A stretch of 63,547 nt of DNA, taken from Cryomorphaceae bacterium. Lineage in GTDB: Bacteria > Bacteroidota > Bacteroidia > Flavobacteriales > BACL11. A program made the translations under genes and the position numbers. The stretch covers positions 1 through 63,547 of the forward strand of contig CATEYX010000055.1 of assembly GCA_949511925.1 (NCBI GenBank), given 5' to 3'. The notes under the pieces were generated by a model. It was not told the origin of the DNA. It did not search any database and worked only from the letters and a program-made list of their open reading frames with translations. Within the stretch, counting starts at the first letter, position 1. Every line of letters starts with the position of its first letter. This document shows, one piece after another, positions 45,735-54,187 of this stretch.

Positions 45735-46095
45735 ATCCAAGAGCAGTTCCTCCAGATAAATGTTTATCAACATATCTGAGAATTAAAAGAACAAATATGA
45801 CTGCTAAAATGGCCATTATTATAATTATTGGCAACCATATTCTTTGAAATTGATTTAATGGTTTATTTACTTCTCTGTTATTTGTTAATGGAGCTATACC
45901 AATCCTACAACTCTCACATTTACAAGAATTAAGATCAATACCCATCCCTATAAGATGATCGTGATATTGTTTAATTTCTTCTGTTTGCAATGTATCGATT
46001 GACCTTTCTAAAGTATCTGCAATAATTGGAAAAGAAGCATAACTTTCACTAAAAAAAGTGCTTAGTGTTATTAAAAGTAAAATTAGTTTTTTCAT
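45733..46095 (-). CDS. Small exported CxCxxC protein with C-terminal membrane helix, copy A (120 aa)
   Basis: Signal peptide MKKLILLLITLSTFF...SYA, then SFPIIADTLERSIDTLQTEE, IKQYHDHLIGMGIDLNS, the Cys motif CKCESC at about residues 57-62, and one membrane helix near 90-110 (LPIIIIMAILAVIFVLLILR). This suggests a short exported domain tethered by a C-terminal helix, with three clustered Cys that could bind a metal or form disulfides. Closest to copy B; the first 60 residues are nearly the same. I do not recognise the family. Confidence 0.65.
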   Translation of the reverse strand: MKKLILLLITLSTFFSESYASFPIIADTLERSIDTLQTEEIKQYHDHLIGMGIDLNSCKCESCRIGIAPLTNNREVNKPLNQFQRIWLPIIIIMAILAVIFVLLILRYVDKHLSGGTALG

Positions 46096-46211
46096 AGTTT
46101 AAAAAGATAATTTATATTATCATCAAACTCCAACAAATGAAGCTGATAGAATTAAGACATATTTACAAAGAACACGACTAAATATGAGTATTAAAAACAG
46201 TGTTTTCATTA

Positions 46212-46742
46212 TTAACTTAATAAAACCAAAAATAATAACATACCCAAAGCTAACAAAACTAATCCTAAAAAAGCCTTAGCTGTTTTAGATCCTCTTTTTT
46301 TTGCGTTTATTCCGCTTACAATGGAAGTAACTATTGAAACTAAAGTTAATATCAAATAAGGAAAAGGATTTCCATTATGCACCAAGGAGCTAGCTAGAGA
46401 AAGAAATGCAAATACAATAGCTGCTAAAGCAGATAACACTGATAGAAATACAAATAGGTTACCATTTGGTTCAGTTTTTTCTTTAGGCATTTCAATTTCT
46501 TCTTTTTTATGGACAATATCTGGATTTATTATTAATGGAGAGATTCCACTTCTACAACTCTCACACTTACAAGACTTCAAATCAATACCCATTTGCTGTA
46601 AGCTATAATGATATTGTTTAATTTCTTCTGTTTGTAATGTATCGATTGTCATTTCTAAAGTATCTACAATAATTGGAAAAGAAGCAAAACTCACATTGCT
46701 AAATGTAGTTAGCGTTATTAAGAGTAAGAATAGTTTTTTCAT
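46212..46742 (-). CDS. CxCxxC protein with multi-helix membrane domain, copy B (176 aa)
   Basis: The start at 46742 is chosen because MKKLFLLLITLTTF matches the paralogues; an in-frame ATG at 46775 adds 11 residues. The N-terminal half copies gene A: SFPIIVDTLEMTIDTLQTEE, then CKCESCRSG. The C-terminal half differs: three membrane helices (VFLSVLSALAAIVFAFLSL, then YLILTLVSIVTSIVSGI and FLGLVLLALGMLLFLVLL), resembling the membrane domain of gene D. It looks like a join of the two types. Function unknown. Confidence 0.65.
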   Translation of the reverse strand: MKKLFLLLITLTTFSNVSFASFPIIVDTLEMTIDTLQTEEIKQYHYSLQQMGIDLKSCKCESCRSGISPLIINPDIVHKKEEIEMPKEKTEPNGNLFVFLSVLSALAAIVFAFLSLASSLVHNGNPFPYLILTLVSIVTSIVSGINAKKRGSKTAKAFLGLVLLALGMLLFLVLLS

Positions 46743-46793
46743 GATCAACTTATTTATTTTGTTGTTTTTTATCATTAAAGCCTTTAATAATTC

Positions 46794-46822
46794 AAAATCT
46801 CTTCCAATTTGGTGGGGATTTT
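46794..46822 (-). terminator. Terminator-like hairpin after copy C, duplicate of the groEL terminator arm
   Basis: On the minus strand AAAATCCC...CCA-AAT-TGG...GAGATTTT folds with minor mismatches and is followed by GAATTATT, 6 bp after the copy C stop. The 19 bases at 46804-46822 match 45713-45731 at 18 positions. Confidence 0.45.
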
Positions 46823-46827
46823 GATTT

Positions 46828-47196
46828 TTACGCTAATAAATCTGGACTGATATCATAATTCATAAACCCTCTGACAATCCAGACGAATAGTAAAATCATC
46901 ATAACAATTAACCACACGCCCATTGTTACAAATATAGATTTGTAATTAGTTTTTTGCTTTTGCCTAGTTTGTCCATTTTTCATAGCATTATTAATGCCTT
47001 TAAATTTTTTACAATCAACACACCTGCAATCCTGAATATCAAAACCCAGCTTTTGCATTCTAAGATGGTACTCTGCAACTGTTTCAGTCTGTACCGTATC
47101 TCGTTTTATTTCCAAAGTAGCAGTAAGTGGAAAAGAGGCATAACTCAAATTCATAAATGTAGTTAGCGCAATTAAAAGTAGGAATAGTTTTTTCAT
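46828..47196 (-). CDS. Small exported CxCxxC protein with C-terminal membrane helix, copy C (122 aa)
   Basis: Signal peptide MKKLFLLLIALTTFMNLSYA/SFPLTATLE as in A and B, then AEYHLRMQKLGFDIQD and the motif CRCVDCKKF, a basic stretch (RQKQKTNYK), and one membrane helix (FVTMGVWLIVMMILLFVWIV). More diverged from A and B than they are from each other. Its ATG overlaps the stop of the broken reading frame upstream (ATGA), so they were once translationally coupled. Function unknown. Confidence 0.65.
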   Translation of the reverse strand: MKKLFLLLIALTTFMNLSYASFPLTATLEIKRDTVQTETVAEYHLRMQKLGFDIQDCRCVDCKKFKGINNAMKNGQTRQKQKTNYKSIFVTMGVWLIVMMILLFVWIVRGFMNYDISPDLLA

Positions 47197-47449
47197 ATCT
47201 TTATTATTTTTAGTGAATCTTTTGGTTCAATTATTCGCCATTTTATAAGTTGAGCATCACTCCAATCAATTGAGTTATTTTTAGTTTTAATTTCTAAATT
47301 TCCAGAAGGTTCAACATCATTTTTATGCTGCAAATAATTGGCAGTAATTTCTAATGCCGCATTGATTGCGGCATCAACAGGTATACCTACATTATTATAC
47401 TACCCAAAAAGAGCTAGAGGAAAGATAAAATTATAAAAATTATTCTCAT
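47193..47449 (-). pseudogene. Broken small-protein gene between copies C and D
   Basis: An ATG at 47449 starts a signal-peptide-like stretch (MRIIFIILSFL, an in-frame TAG, then LFLGSII). After a second stop and a frame change, the frame is open to a TGA that overlaps the copy C start, reading VGIPVDAAINAALEITANYL and ending SDAQLIKWRIIEPKDSLKII. The total length of 257 bp is not a multiple of three. It fits a small secreted protein inactivated by a stop and a frameshift. A sequencing error could explain one of these lesions but not easily both. Confidence 0.4.
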
Positions 47450-47459
47450 ATATTCAATA

Positions 47460-47852
47460 TTACATAGCTATAAACTCCCAGTCGAAAAATAATATTCCAA
47501 CCAAGAATACGATAAGAATTGCAGCAATCAAAACAAAAGGTAATATCCCAATAATAAAGCCTGCAATAGCAAAACCATTCGGTTTATGTTTAAACCCAAT
47601 TGCTCCAAAAATGATAGCCAAAAGGAAAAACAAGAGACTAATAGGGTTAGATAAAACAATAGCTAAAATTCCTAAAGCAGCAGAAAGAATTGATAAAATT
47701 CCCCAGACAGGATTACCTCCTCTATAGGTTGGTAATTCTACATTGGCATTTACACTAATTTTTGTTTGTTGAGTCTCAGTAACAGGGAATGAAGCATAAC
47801 TCACATTAGTAAATGAAGTTAGAATAATTAAAAGTAGTATTAGTTTTTTCAT
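47460..47852 (-). CDS. Small membrane protein with family signal peptide, DUF4190-like, copy D (130 aa)
   Basis: The signal-peptide region (MKKLILLLIILTSFTNVSYA/SFPVTET) is plainly related to copies A-C, but the CxCxxC motif is missing. The mature part has three or four membrane helices: WGILSILSAALGILAIVLS, then LLFFLLAIIFGAIGFKHKPNG, GFIIGILPFVLIAAILIV. This is the common Bacteroidetes DUF4190-like arrangement. The start at 47852 matches the paralogues; ATG at 47855 is directly adjacent. First gene of the D, broken gene, C run (10 bp spacing), behind a -7 box. Function unknown. Confidence 0.65.
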   Translation of the reverse strand: MKKLILLLIILTSFTNVSYASFPVTETQQTKISVNANVELPTYRGGNPVWGILSILSAALGILAIVLSNPISLLFFLLAIIFGAIGFKHKPNGFAIAGFIIGILPFVLIAAILIVFLVGILFFDWEFIAM

Positions 47853-47881
47853 CATTCAATAAGTTTAGTTTAAATACAAAA

Positions 47882-47889
47882 CAAAAATA
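47882..47889 (-). promoter_or_regulatory. -7 element TATTTTTG for the small-protein array
   Basis: Exact TAnnTTTG match on the minus strand, about 30 bases before the start of copy D. No good -33 box at standard distance. Confidence 0.45.
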
Positions 47890-47930
47890 AATAACCTAAA
47901 ACAAAGTGTTATGCTATGCATAGTAAATTA

Positions 47931-47959
47931 AAAAGCTCTACCGATACGGCAGAGCTTTT
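47931..47959 (-). terminator. Intrinsic terminator after ftsZ, end of the dcw cluster
   Basis: AAAAGCTCT-a-CCG-ATA-CGG-c-AGAGCTTTT is a near-perfect 12-pair stem. On the minus strand it ends in TTTTTAATTT, 32 bp after the ftsZ stop. Confidence 0.85.
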
Positions 47960-47990
47960 CAATAAAAACCAACAGTCTAATTACATATCG

Positions 47991-49625
47991 TTAATCTACA
48001 TTATCGTGCAAAAAAGAATTATTTTGTTTTAATTCTGTAGAATTATTTTTCCCATCACTTAAAGTATAAGTTGATATCTCATTTTCAGCTGAATGAGAAG
48101 TTGCATCTAACTCAATCTGATTACGCTTATAAGCAGGTATATCTTCCAGGTTCGTTAAACCTGAAGGTGTGCGCAACTGCTGAGAAATAGCTCGCAACCT
48201 GCTTTCACGCTCCCTAGCTTCAACTTTCATATTATCTAAACTAACTTTAGGATTGCTTTCCAAAGTTCTTAATGTCTCAACTTCTTCCTCATCATCCATT
48301 TCTAAGACAACTGTCTTCATTTCTACTTTTGATTGTTCCTTCAGAATAGAACTAATTACTTGATCAGGAGTTTCTTCTTCCTCATCAATATTCAATTCAA
48401 AAACAATCTTTTTTTCTTCAGCAATTTGAGGGATTGTCTCGACAGTTTCAGGTATTCCAAAAGTCATTGTTTCATCAATTGGAGCAACATATTCCTCCTC
48501 TTCCAAATCCAAAATGTGCTGAGGACTTTCGTTTGATAATAAATCTACAACAGGATCAATGCTAAAAGAAGATTCAGTCTTCTCATTAATTTTAATACTC
48601 TCTTCATCCAAACCAACAATAGTTGTTCCTTTCGGTTTTCTTTTTTCCTCAAAACCTGTCGCCACAACTGTTACACTTACAGCTGCACCTAATTCAGGGT
48701 CAATACCAATACCCTCAATAATATTTACATTTCGACCAGCTGCTTCTTGTATTTTATTTTTAATTTTAAATAGCTCTGACATTTTAATTTCATCATCTCC
48801 ATTACCAGTTACTATTTTTAACAATACTTGCTGAGCACCAGTAATATCGTTATCATTTAATAGTGGAGAATCCAAAGCTCCCATTACAGCCTCAATCGCT
48901 CTATTTTCACCTTCAGCAATTGCTTGTCCCATTACAGCAGTACCGCTATTTTCTAACACCTTACGAGCATCATTTAAGTCAATATTAACTAATAAATGTT
49001 GTGAAATTACTTCAGCAATTCCTTTTGTAGCAGTATTCAAGACCTCATTTGCTTTCCCGAATGCTTGAGTAAAAGTAAGATCACCATATACTTCAATCAA
49101 CTTATCGTTATTAATTATTAATAAAGTGTCAACATATTTTTTTAACTCGGCTAAACCATCTTCAGCATATTGCTTACGATAACCTCCCTCTGTAGAAAAC
49201 GGATTCGTAACCACACCCACAGTCAGAATTCCTTTTTCACGCGCAATTTCAGCAATTACAGGAGCAGCACCCGTACCAGTACCACCACCCATACCGGCAG
49301 TTAAAAACAACATTTTAGTATTTGCATCCAACAGTTCAATAATTCTATCAGCACTTTCTTCAGCCGCTTTTCTACCTACTTCAGGATTAGAACCTGCTCC
49401 TAAACCTTCAGTTAAGTTAGCTCCTAACTGAATTTTAATTGGCACTGGACTTGCTTCAAGAGCTTGTGCATCTGTGTTACAGATCACAAAATCCACACCT
49501 TTAATTCCATGTTCGAACATATAATTTACAGCATTACTACCTCCACCTCCAATACCCATCACTTTTATTTGTGACGATTGGTTTTTTGGCATTTGGAAAT
49601 CCATTCCTAAGTCAATTGCGCTCAT
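47991..49625 (-). CDS. ftsZ: Cell division protein FtsZ (544 aa)
   Basis: Tubulin-like GTPase that forms the division ring. N-terminal GTPase domain with IKVMGIGGGGSNAVNYMF, the signature GGGTGTGAAPVIA, and NDARKVLENSGTAVMG. From about residue 330 a long acidic linker follows, rich in Glu and Asp, which makes the protein longer than proteobacterial FtsZ, as is usual in Bacteroidetes. A conserved short motif TNLEDIPAYKRNQIELD lies about 40 residues from the end and may be the partner-binding peptide. Last gene of the dcw cluster. Confidence 0.96.
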   Translation of the reverse strand: MSAIDLGMDFQMPKNQSSQIKVMGIGGGGSNAVNYMFEHGIKGVDFVICNTDAQALEASPVPIKIQLGANLTEGLGAGSNPEVGRKAAEESADRIIELLDANTKMLFLTAGMGGGTGTGAAPVIAEIAREKGILTVGVVTNPFSTEGGYRKQYAEDGLAELKKYVDTLLIINNDKLIEVYGDLTFTQAFGKANEVLNTATKGIAEVISQHLLVNIDLNDARKVLENSGTAVMGQAIAEGENRAIEAVMGALDSPLLNDNDITGAQQVLLKIVTGNGDDEIKMSELFKIKNKIQEAAGRNVNIIEGIGIDPELGAAVSVTVVATGFEEKRKPKGTTIVGLDEESIKINEKTESSFSIDPVVDLLSNESPQHILDLEEEEYVAPIDETMTFGIPETVETIPQIAEEKKIVFELNIDEEEETPDQVISSILKEQSKVEMKTVVLEMDDEEEVETLRTLESNPKVSLDNMKVEARERESRLRAISQQLRTPSGLTNLEDIPAYKRNQIELDATSHSAENEISTYTLSDGKNNSTELKQNNSFLHDNVD

Positions 49626-49650
49626 AATTTTCTTTTTTAAAATTAATTTA

Positions 49651-50967
49651 TTAATCTATATTTTCTTCTGTAAACCATCCTGAAATCCTATCCATCAAGG
49701 TTGGCTCGATACTTTGCTCTACATCTACTGGTAATACATCAATTGTATCCTTTGTAACAGGATCCGCTATTCTTTTTGGAGCATTAGTATATTCTGCATG
49801 CTCAAAACCTTTAAGAACTAAACCAACACCTGTTGCATACATTGGACTAACAACAGTATCCTTTGACTCGCTTCCTAAATGTTCATTAGGGTAACCTATA
49901 CGCGTTTCCTTTCCTGTAACAAAAGCAACTAACTGCTTTAGGTTTCTTATCTGCGCGCCACCTCCAGTAATTACTATTCCTGTCATCAATTTATTTTCAT
50001 AACCAGAAACTTTAATCTGATGATATACCAAGTCAATAATCTCTTTATAACGAGAACCTATAATTTCTGATAAGTTTTTTACTGCTATTTCCTTTGGCTC
50101 CCTTCCTCTTAATCCTGGAATTGAAACCATTACATTTTCCTGATCCTCTGTGTACATTGCTGAACCAAATTTTACTTTCAACAACTCTGCCTGTTTTTCC
50201 AAAATAGATAATCCCGTTTTAATATCCTTAGTAATCACATTTCCACCAAAGGGAATTACTGCAGTATGACGAATAATATTATCTAAAAAGATAGCCACAT
50301 CAGTAGTACCACCACCAATATCTACCAAAGCAACTCCTTCTCTTAACTCATCATCATCCAAGGTAGCAACTGCTGAAGCAAAAGGTTCCAGCACTAATTC
50401 TTTAGGGGTTAAACCCGCTTTTTCCACACACCTTATTATATTACGCACAGCACCAACTTGAGCAGTAATTACATGAAAATTAGCTTCTAACTTTACTCCA
50501 GCCATACCTTTAGGGTCTTGTATTCCATCTTCACCATCCACAGTGTATTCTTGAGGGATAACATGAATTACTTCTTCACCTGGAATAGTAATTAGCTTAA
50601 ACATATTGGATTTCAACTTATCAATATCGGCTTTTTCGATCTCAATCTCAATATTATCTCTAACCAATTCTCCTCTATGTTGTAAGCTTTTTATATGCTG
50701 ACCAGCAATACCGACAAAAACCTCATCAATTTCAATTCCTGACTTTTTCTTTGCCTCACTAATTGCCTCTTTTATTGAGTCAACAGTTTTATCAATATTA
50801 GCTACAATTCCTCTAGCTACTCCATTAGAAACAGCTCTACCAGTACCTAATATCTCTAACTTCCCATACTGATTTTTCCTACCAATCATAACAGATATTT
50901 TGGTGGTCCCAATATCAAGACCTACCATGTAATCTCCTGCATTTATATGTTGATTGTTCTCTTCCAT
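49651..50967 (-). CDS. ftsA: Cell division protein FtsA (438 aa)
   Basis: Actin-like ATPase that tethers FtsZ to the membrane. Motifs: VGLDIGTTKISVMIG, the SHS2 region (EVFVGIAGQHIKSL), ALVDIGGGTTDVAIF, and GIVITGGGAQIRNL. The C-terminal end (MDRISGWFTEEN) is a short amphipathic membrane-targeting helix. Encoded between ftsQ (3 bp) and ftsZ (25 bp). Confidence 0.95.
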   Translation of the reverse strand: MEENNQHINAGDYMVGLDIGTTKISVMIGRKNQYGKLEILGTGRAVSNGVARGIVANIDKTVDSIKEAISEAKKKSGIEIDEVFVGIAGQHIKSLQHRGELVRDNIEIEIEKADIDKLKSNMFKLITIPGEEVIHVIPQEYTVDGEDGIQDPKGMAGVKLEANFHVITAQVGAVRNIIRCVEKAGLTPKELVLEPFASAVATLDDDELREGVALVDIGGGTTDVAIFLDNIIRHTAVIPFGGNVITKDIKTGLSILEKQAELLKVKFGSAMYTEDQENVMVSIPGLRGREPKEIAVKNLSEIIGSRYKEIIDLVYHQIKVSGYENKLMTGIVITGGGAQIRNLKQLVAFVTGKETRIGYPNEHLGSESKDTVVSPMYATGVGLVLKGFEHAEYTNAPKRIADPVTKDTIDVLPVDVEQSIEPTLMDRISGWFTEENID

Positions 50968-50970
50968 TTC

Positions 50971-51690
50971 TTATTTTTTTGTACAAACAATTTGATTATT
51001 ATATGCTAAACTAATCTCACTATAATTTTCCCACCCTTTAACAGGCATTGCTTGTTTATAAAACTGATATAAGTTTCCTAACTTTTTATTCACATCTGTA
51101 AGTGTACCAAAATGTATTTTCTGACTGCCTACCCTAGGAATAATGATTACTTCATTATTGTTAAAATGCAACTGAGTAATTTGTGATTTCCAGAATTTCT
51201 CCTTATTTATTCTTTCTACAAAACTGAAAATACTTGAATGATTCGACTCATTCACCTCTCCAGTTACAACCAAAACTCTTGGCGTGTATTCGCTTGATAA
51301 AGGCATTTTCATTCCTTGTTCATCCAAATAATAATCGGTATTATCAGTTTTAATGCGAACTACCGCCTTCCTTTGTTGTAAGTTAATATTAATCACACCT
51401 TCTTGATTGCTGTATACCTGCGCATTTTTAACAGCTGGATGCTGCAAAAAAGCTACCTCCAATTCGTTCAAATAAAAATTTGAAAGAGCAACACTATCAA
51501 AACTAAAATTATGTTGTTCAATATATTTTAAAGCAATCTGTTCAGTCATAAATTCATCTTCTGACACTTCAATATTGATTTGATTTAAGAACACCATTTG
51601 CTTATTTTGCTTTTGATTCGTAAACGACAAAACCACAACCATCAATGACAATAGCATTCCCCACTTTAATATTTGCAATACTTTTTTCAT
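50971..51690 (-). CDS. ftsQ: Cell division protein FtsQ (239 aa)
   Basis: Single-helix division protein. Membrane segment about 9-25 (WGMLLSLMVVVLSF); periplasmic region with EVAFLQHPAVKNAQVYSN (POTRA-like), RKAVVRIKTDNTDYYLDEQG, and a C-terminal strand EISLAYNNQIVCTKK. Sequence is weakly conserved in this family and the call leans on position between murC and ftsA. Its ATG shares a base with the murC stop. Confidence 0.85.
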   Translation of the reverse strand: MKKVLQILKWGMLLSLMVVVLSFTNQKQNKQMVFLNQINIEVSEDEFMTEQIALKYIEQHNFSFDSVALSNFYLNELEVAFLQHPAVKNAQVYSNQEGVININLQQRKAVVRIKTDNTDYYLDEQGMKMPLSSEYTPRVLVVTGEVNESNHSSIFSFVERINKEKFWKSQITQLHFNNNEVIIIPRVGSQKIHFGTLTDVNKKLGNLYQFYKQAMPVKGWENYSEISLAYNNQIVCTKK

Positions 51691-53090
51691 TAGTTAAGCA
51701 TATGTTTTATGGGTTGTGCTAAAGTACCAATATCGCCAGCTCCTAGAGTAATCAACACATCTAAATTTTCTCTTTCCAATATTTTTAACAACTCCTGCTT
51801 ACTACATGTTTCTTTTTTTGGACTAGTACACAAATCCAACAACATTCTAGCGTTTACACCCTCAATTGGCAATTCTCTTGCAGGATATATATCTAACAAA
51901 ATAAGCTGGTCGGCTAAAGATAATGAAACCGCAAATTCTTGCGCAAAATCCTTAGTGCGGGAAAACAAATGTGGCTGGAATACTACAGTAATCTCTCGCT
52001 CAGGAAATAAAATTTTTGCTGCATTTATTGTGGCACTTACTTCTTGAGGATGATGTGCATAATCGTCAACATAAGCTAAATCTTGTGTATTGATGTGAAC
52101 ATCAAATCTTCTATTTATTCCTTTGAAAGTGTCTAATCCCTTTACAATATCTTCACATGAAAGCCCTAAATAACAGGCAACTGCTGAAGCAGCAATTGCA
52201 TTACTCACATTGTGTATTCCTGGTAAAATAAATGACAATCCTTCTTGCTTTTTTTCATAAGTCATGCCTGGCATAATATCCATAGCTGTCAAATCAAAAA
52301 TCATTTTCCCATCTTTGACTTTTATATTTTCAGCAGAGTAATCCGCTTTATTTACTGCTGAATAAGTTAACTTCATTCCATGATCAGGAGTCGGAAAATC
52401 AATCTTTATGGATTCCTCCAACAATAATAAACCATTGGGTTTTATTTGAGATGCAAACTGCTTAAATGCATTATGTAAATCTTGTTTGTCCTTATAAATA
52501 TCCAAATGATCAGCATCCACAGAAGTAATAATTGCTATATCAGGTTGTAATTGCAAAAAAGACTTATCGTATTCATCTGCTTCCACAATAAGGATATTTC
52601 CTTTTTCAGCTAACATTAAATTTGAATTATAATTCTTGCTTATACCTCCCAAAAAGGCTGTAGATTGTTTCCCTGCATGATTCAAAACATGAGCCAAAAT
52701 TGCAGAAGTTGTTGTTTTACCATGTGTACCCGCAACAGCAATAGTAAAAGATTCTTTGCTTATCATCCCTAACACCTCAGCTCTTTTGTGCAGATTAAAT
52801 TCTTTATCCTTAAAATAATTTAGCACTCTATTTTCCTCAGAAATTGCAGGAGTATAAATAACTAAAATTTCATTATAAGTAGCATCTTGTATGTATTGCG
52901 GGATATTTTCTACTGCATCATTGTAATGAATTTTGACTCCTTCACTTTCCAGTTCAAGACATAAATCTGATTGTACTTTATCATAACCACAAACCTGTTT
53001 CCCCTGAGCATTAAAATAGCGTGCCAAAGCACTCATTCCAATCCCTCCAACACCAATTAGGTAAATATGTTTGTATAAATCTATATTCAT
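51690..53090 (-). CDS. murC: UDP-N-acetylmuramate-L-alanine ligase MurC (466 aa)
   Basis: First Mur ligase: adds L-Ala to UDP-MurNAc. Features: IYLIGVGGIGMSALARYF, ATP site AGTHGKTTTSAILAHVL, VEADEYDKSFLQL, DYAHHPQEVSATI and VVFQPHLFSRT. Overlaps murG by 4 bp. Full length. Confidence 0.96.
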   Translation of the reverse strand: MNIDLYKHIYLIGVGGIGMSALARYFNAQGKQVCGYDKVQSDLCLELESEGVKIHYNDAVENIPQYIQDATYNEILVIYTPAISEENRVLNYFKDKEFNLHKRAEVLGMISKESFTIAVAGTHGKTTTSAILAHVLNHAGKQSTAFLGGISKNYNSNLMLAEKGNILIVEADEYDKSFLQLQPDIAIITSVDADHLDIYKDKQDLHNAFKQFASQIKPNGLLLLEESIKIDFPTPDHGMKLTYSAVNKADYSAENIKVKDGKMIFDLTAMDIMPGMTYEKKQEGLSFILPGIHNVSNAIAASAVACYLGLSCEDIVKGLDTFKGINRRFDVHINTQDLAYVDDYAHHPQEVSATINAAKILFPEREITVVFQPHLFSRTKDFAQEFAVSLSLADQLILLDIYPARELPIEGVNARMLLDLCTSPKKETCSKQELLKILERENLDVLITLGAGDIGTLAQPIKHMLN

Positions 53091-54187
53091 TTTATTAAAC
53101 CCAAAGCAATTTCTGCTATCCTATCTGCTGCATCTTTAACAGCTAATTTTTTAATATTATTACTTAACTTTTCTTGCTTACTACTATCTGTTATTAATTC
53201 CAGTAGCGTAAGTACAAGTTTACGGCTTGCATCCTTATCCTTAACAAGTAAAGCAGCATTCTTATTAACCAAGGATTGTGCATTTTTATACTGATGATTT
53301 TCGGACACATTAGGAGAGGGAACCAAGATAATTGGCTTCCCTACACAACACAATTCTGAAATAGCAATTGCTCCAGCACGCGAAACAATAACATCAGCAG
53401 CAGCATAAGCTAAATCCATATCTTTTATAAAAGTATATGCCTGTATTCCATCCACTCCAACCTTATTAGTAATCTCTTTAGCTTGATTCTGAAAAGAAAT
53501 CCCTGTTTGCCAAATTAAGTTAACATTAGCCGTTTCAAAATCAGCTATATTTTCAGCAATAGCATTGTTTATTGTACGCGCACCCAAACTACCACCAACT
53601 ACCAAAACAGTTGGCTTTGAAACATCTACACCAAACAGTTTTCTACCTTCCTCAACTTTCGTATCAAAACTTAAAATATCTTCACGGATAGGGTTTCCTG
53701 TAATAATCAATTTTTCATTTCCAAAAAATCTCTCCATATTATCGTAAGCTACACAAACCTTTTGAACATATTTTGCTAAAATTTTATTGGTAATTCCTGG
53801 ATAAGAATTTTGCTCTTGAATAAGTGAAGGCACCCCATTATTAGCAGCTGCAAAAAGCAAAGGACCACTAGCATAACCACCAGTTCCAATTGCTAAATCA
53901 GGTTTAAATTGTTTGATGGTTTTTCTTGCTTTCAGCAAGCTACTTACCACCTTAAAAGGAAATAATAAATTACGCCTACTAAAGTTTCTTTGCAAGCCAC
54001 TAATCCAAAGTCCGACAATTTTATATCCTTCTGCTGGAATTTTTTCCATTTCCATTCTGTCTTCAGCACCAACAAATAGAAACTCTACTTTATCTACTTT
54101 TTTTTCTAACGCTTTTGCAATTGCTAAGGCAGGGAAGATATGTCCTCCCGTACCACCTCCGCTAATGATTACTTTAAGCTTTTTCAT
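53087..54187 (-). CDS. murG: Lipid II synthase MurG (366 aa)
   Basis: Transfers GlcNAc to lipid I on the inner face of the membrane. Features: VIISGGGTGGHIFPALAIA, the second half SLIQEQNSYPGITNKILAK, VVGGSLGARTINNAI, and SRAGAIAISELCCVGKP. The start at 54187 (MKKLKVIISG) is chosen over an in-frame ATG at 54205 because it fits the family N terminus; either start overlaps ftsW (54174). Confidence 0.95.
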   Translation of the reverse strand: MKKLKVIISGGGTGGHIFPALAIAKALEKKVDKVEFLFVGAEDRMEMEKIPAEGYKIVGLWISGLQRNFSRRNLLFPFKVVSSLLKARKTIKQFKPDLAIGTGGYASGPLLFAAANNGVPSLIQEQNSYPGITNKILAKYVQKVCVAYDNMERFFGNEKLIITGNPIREDILSFDTKVEEGRKLFGVDVSKPTVLVVGGSLGARTINNAIAENIADFETANVNLIWQTGISFQNQAKEITNKVGVDGIQAYTFIKDMDLAYAAADVIVSRAGAIAISELCCVGKPIILVPSPNVSENHQYKNAQSLVNKNAALLVKDKDASRKLVLTLLELITDSSKQEKLSNNIKKLAVKDAADRIAEIALGLIK

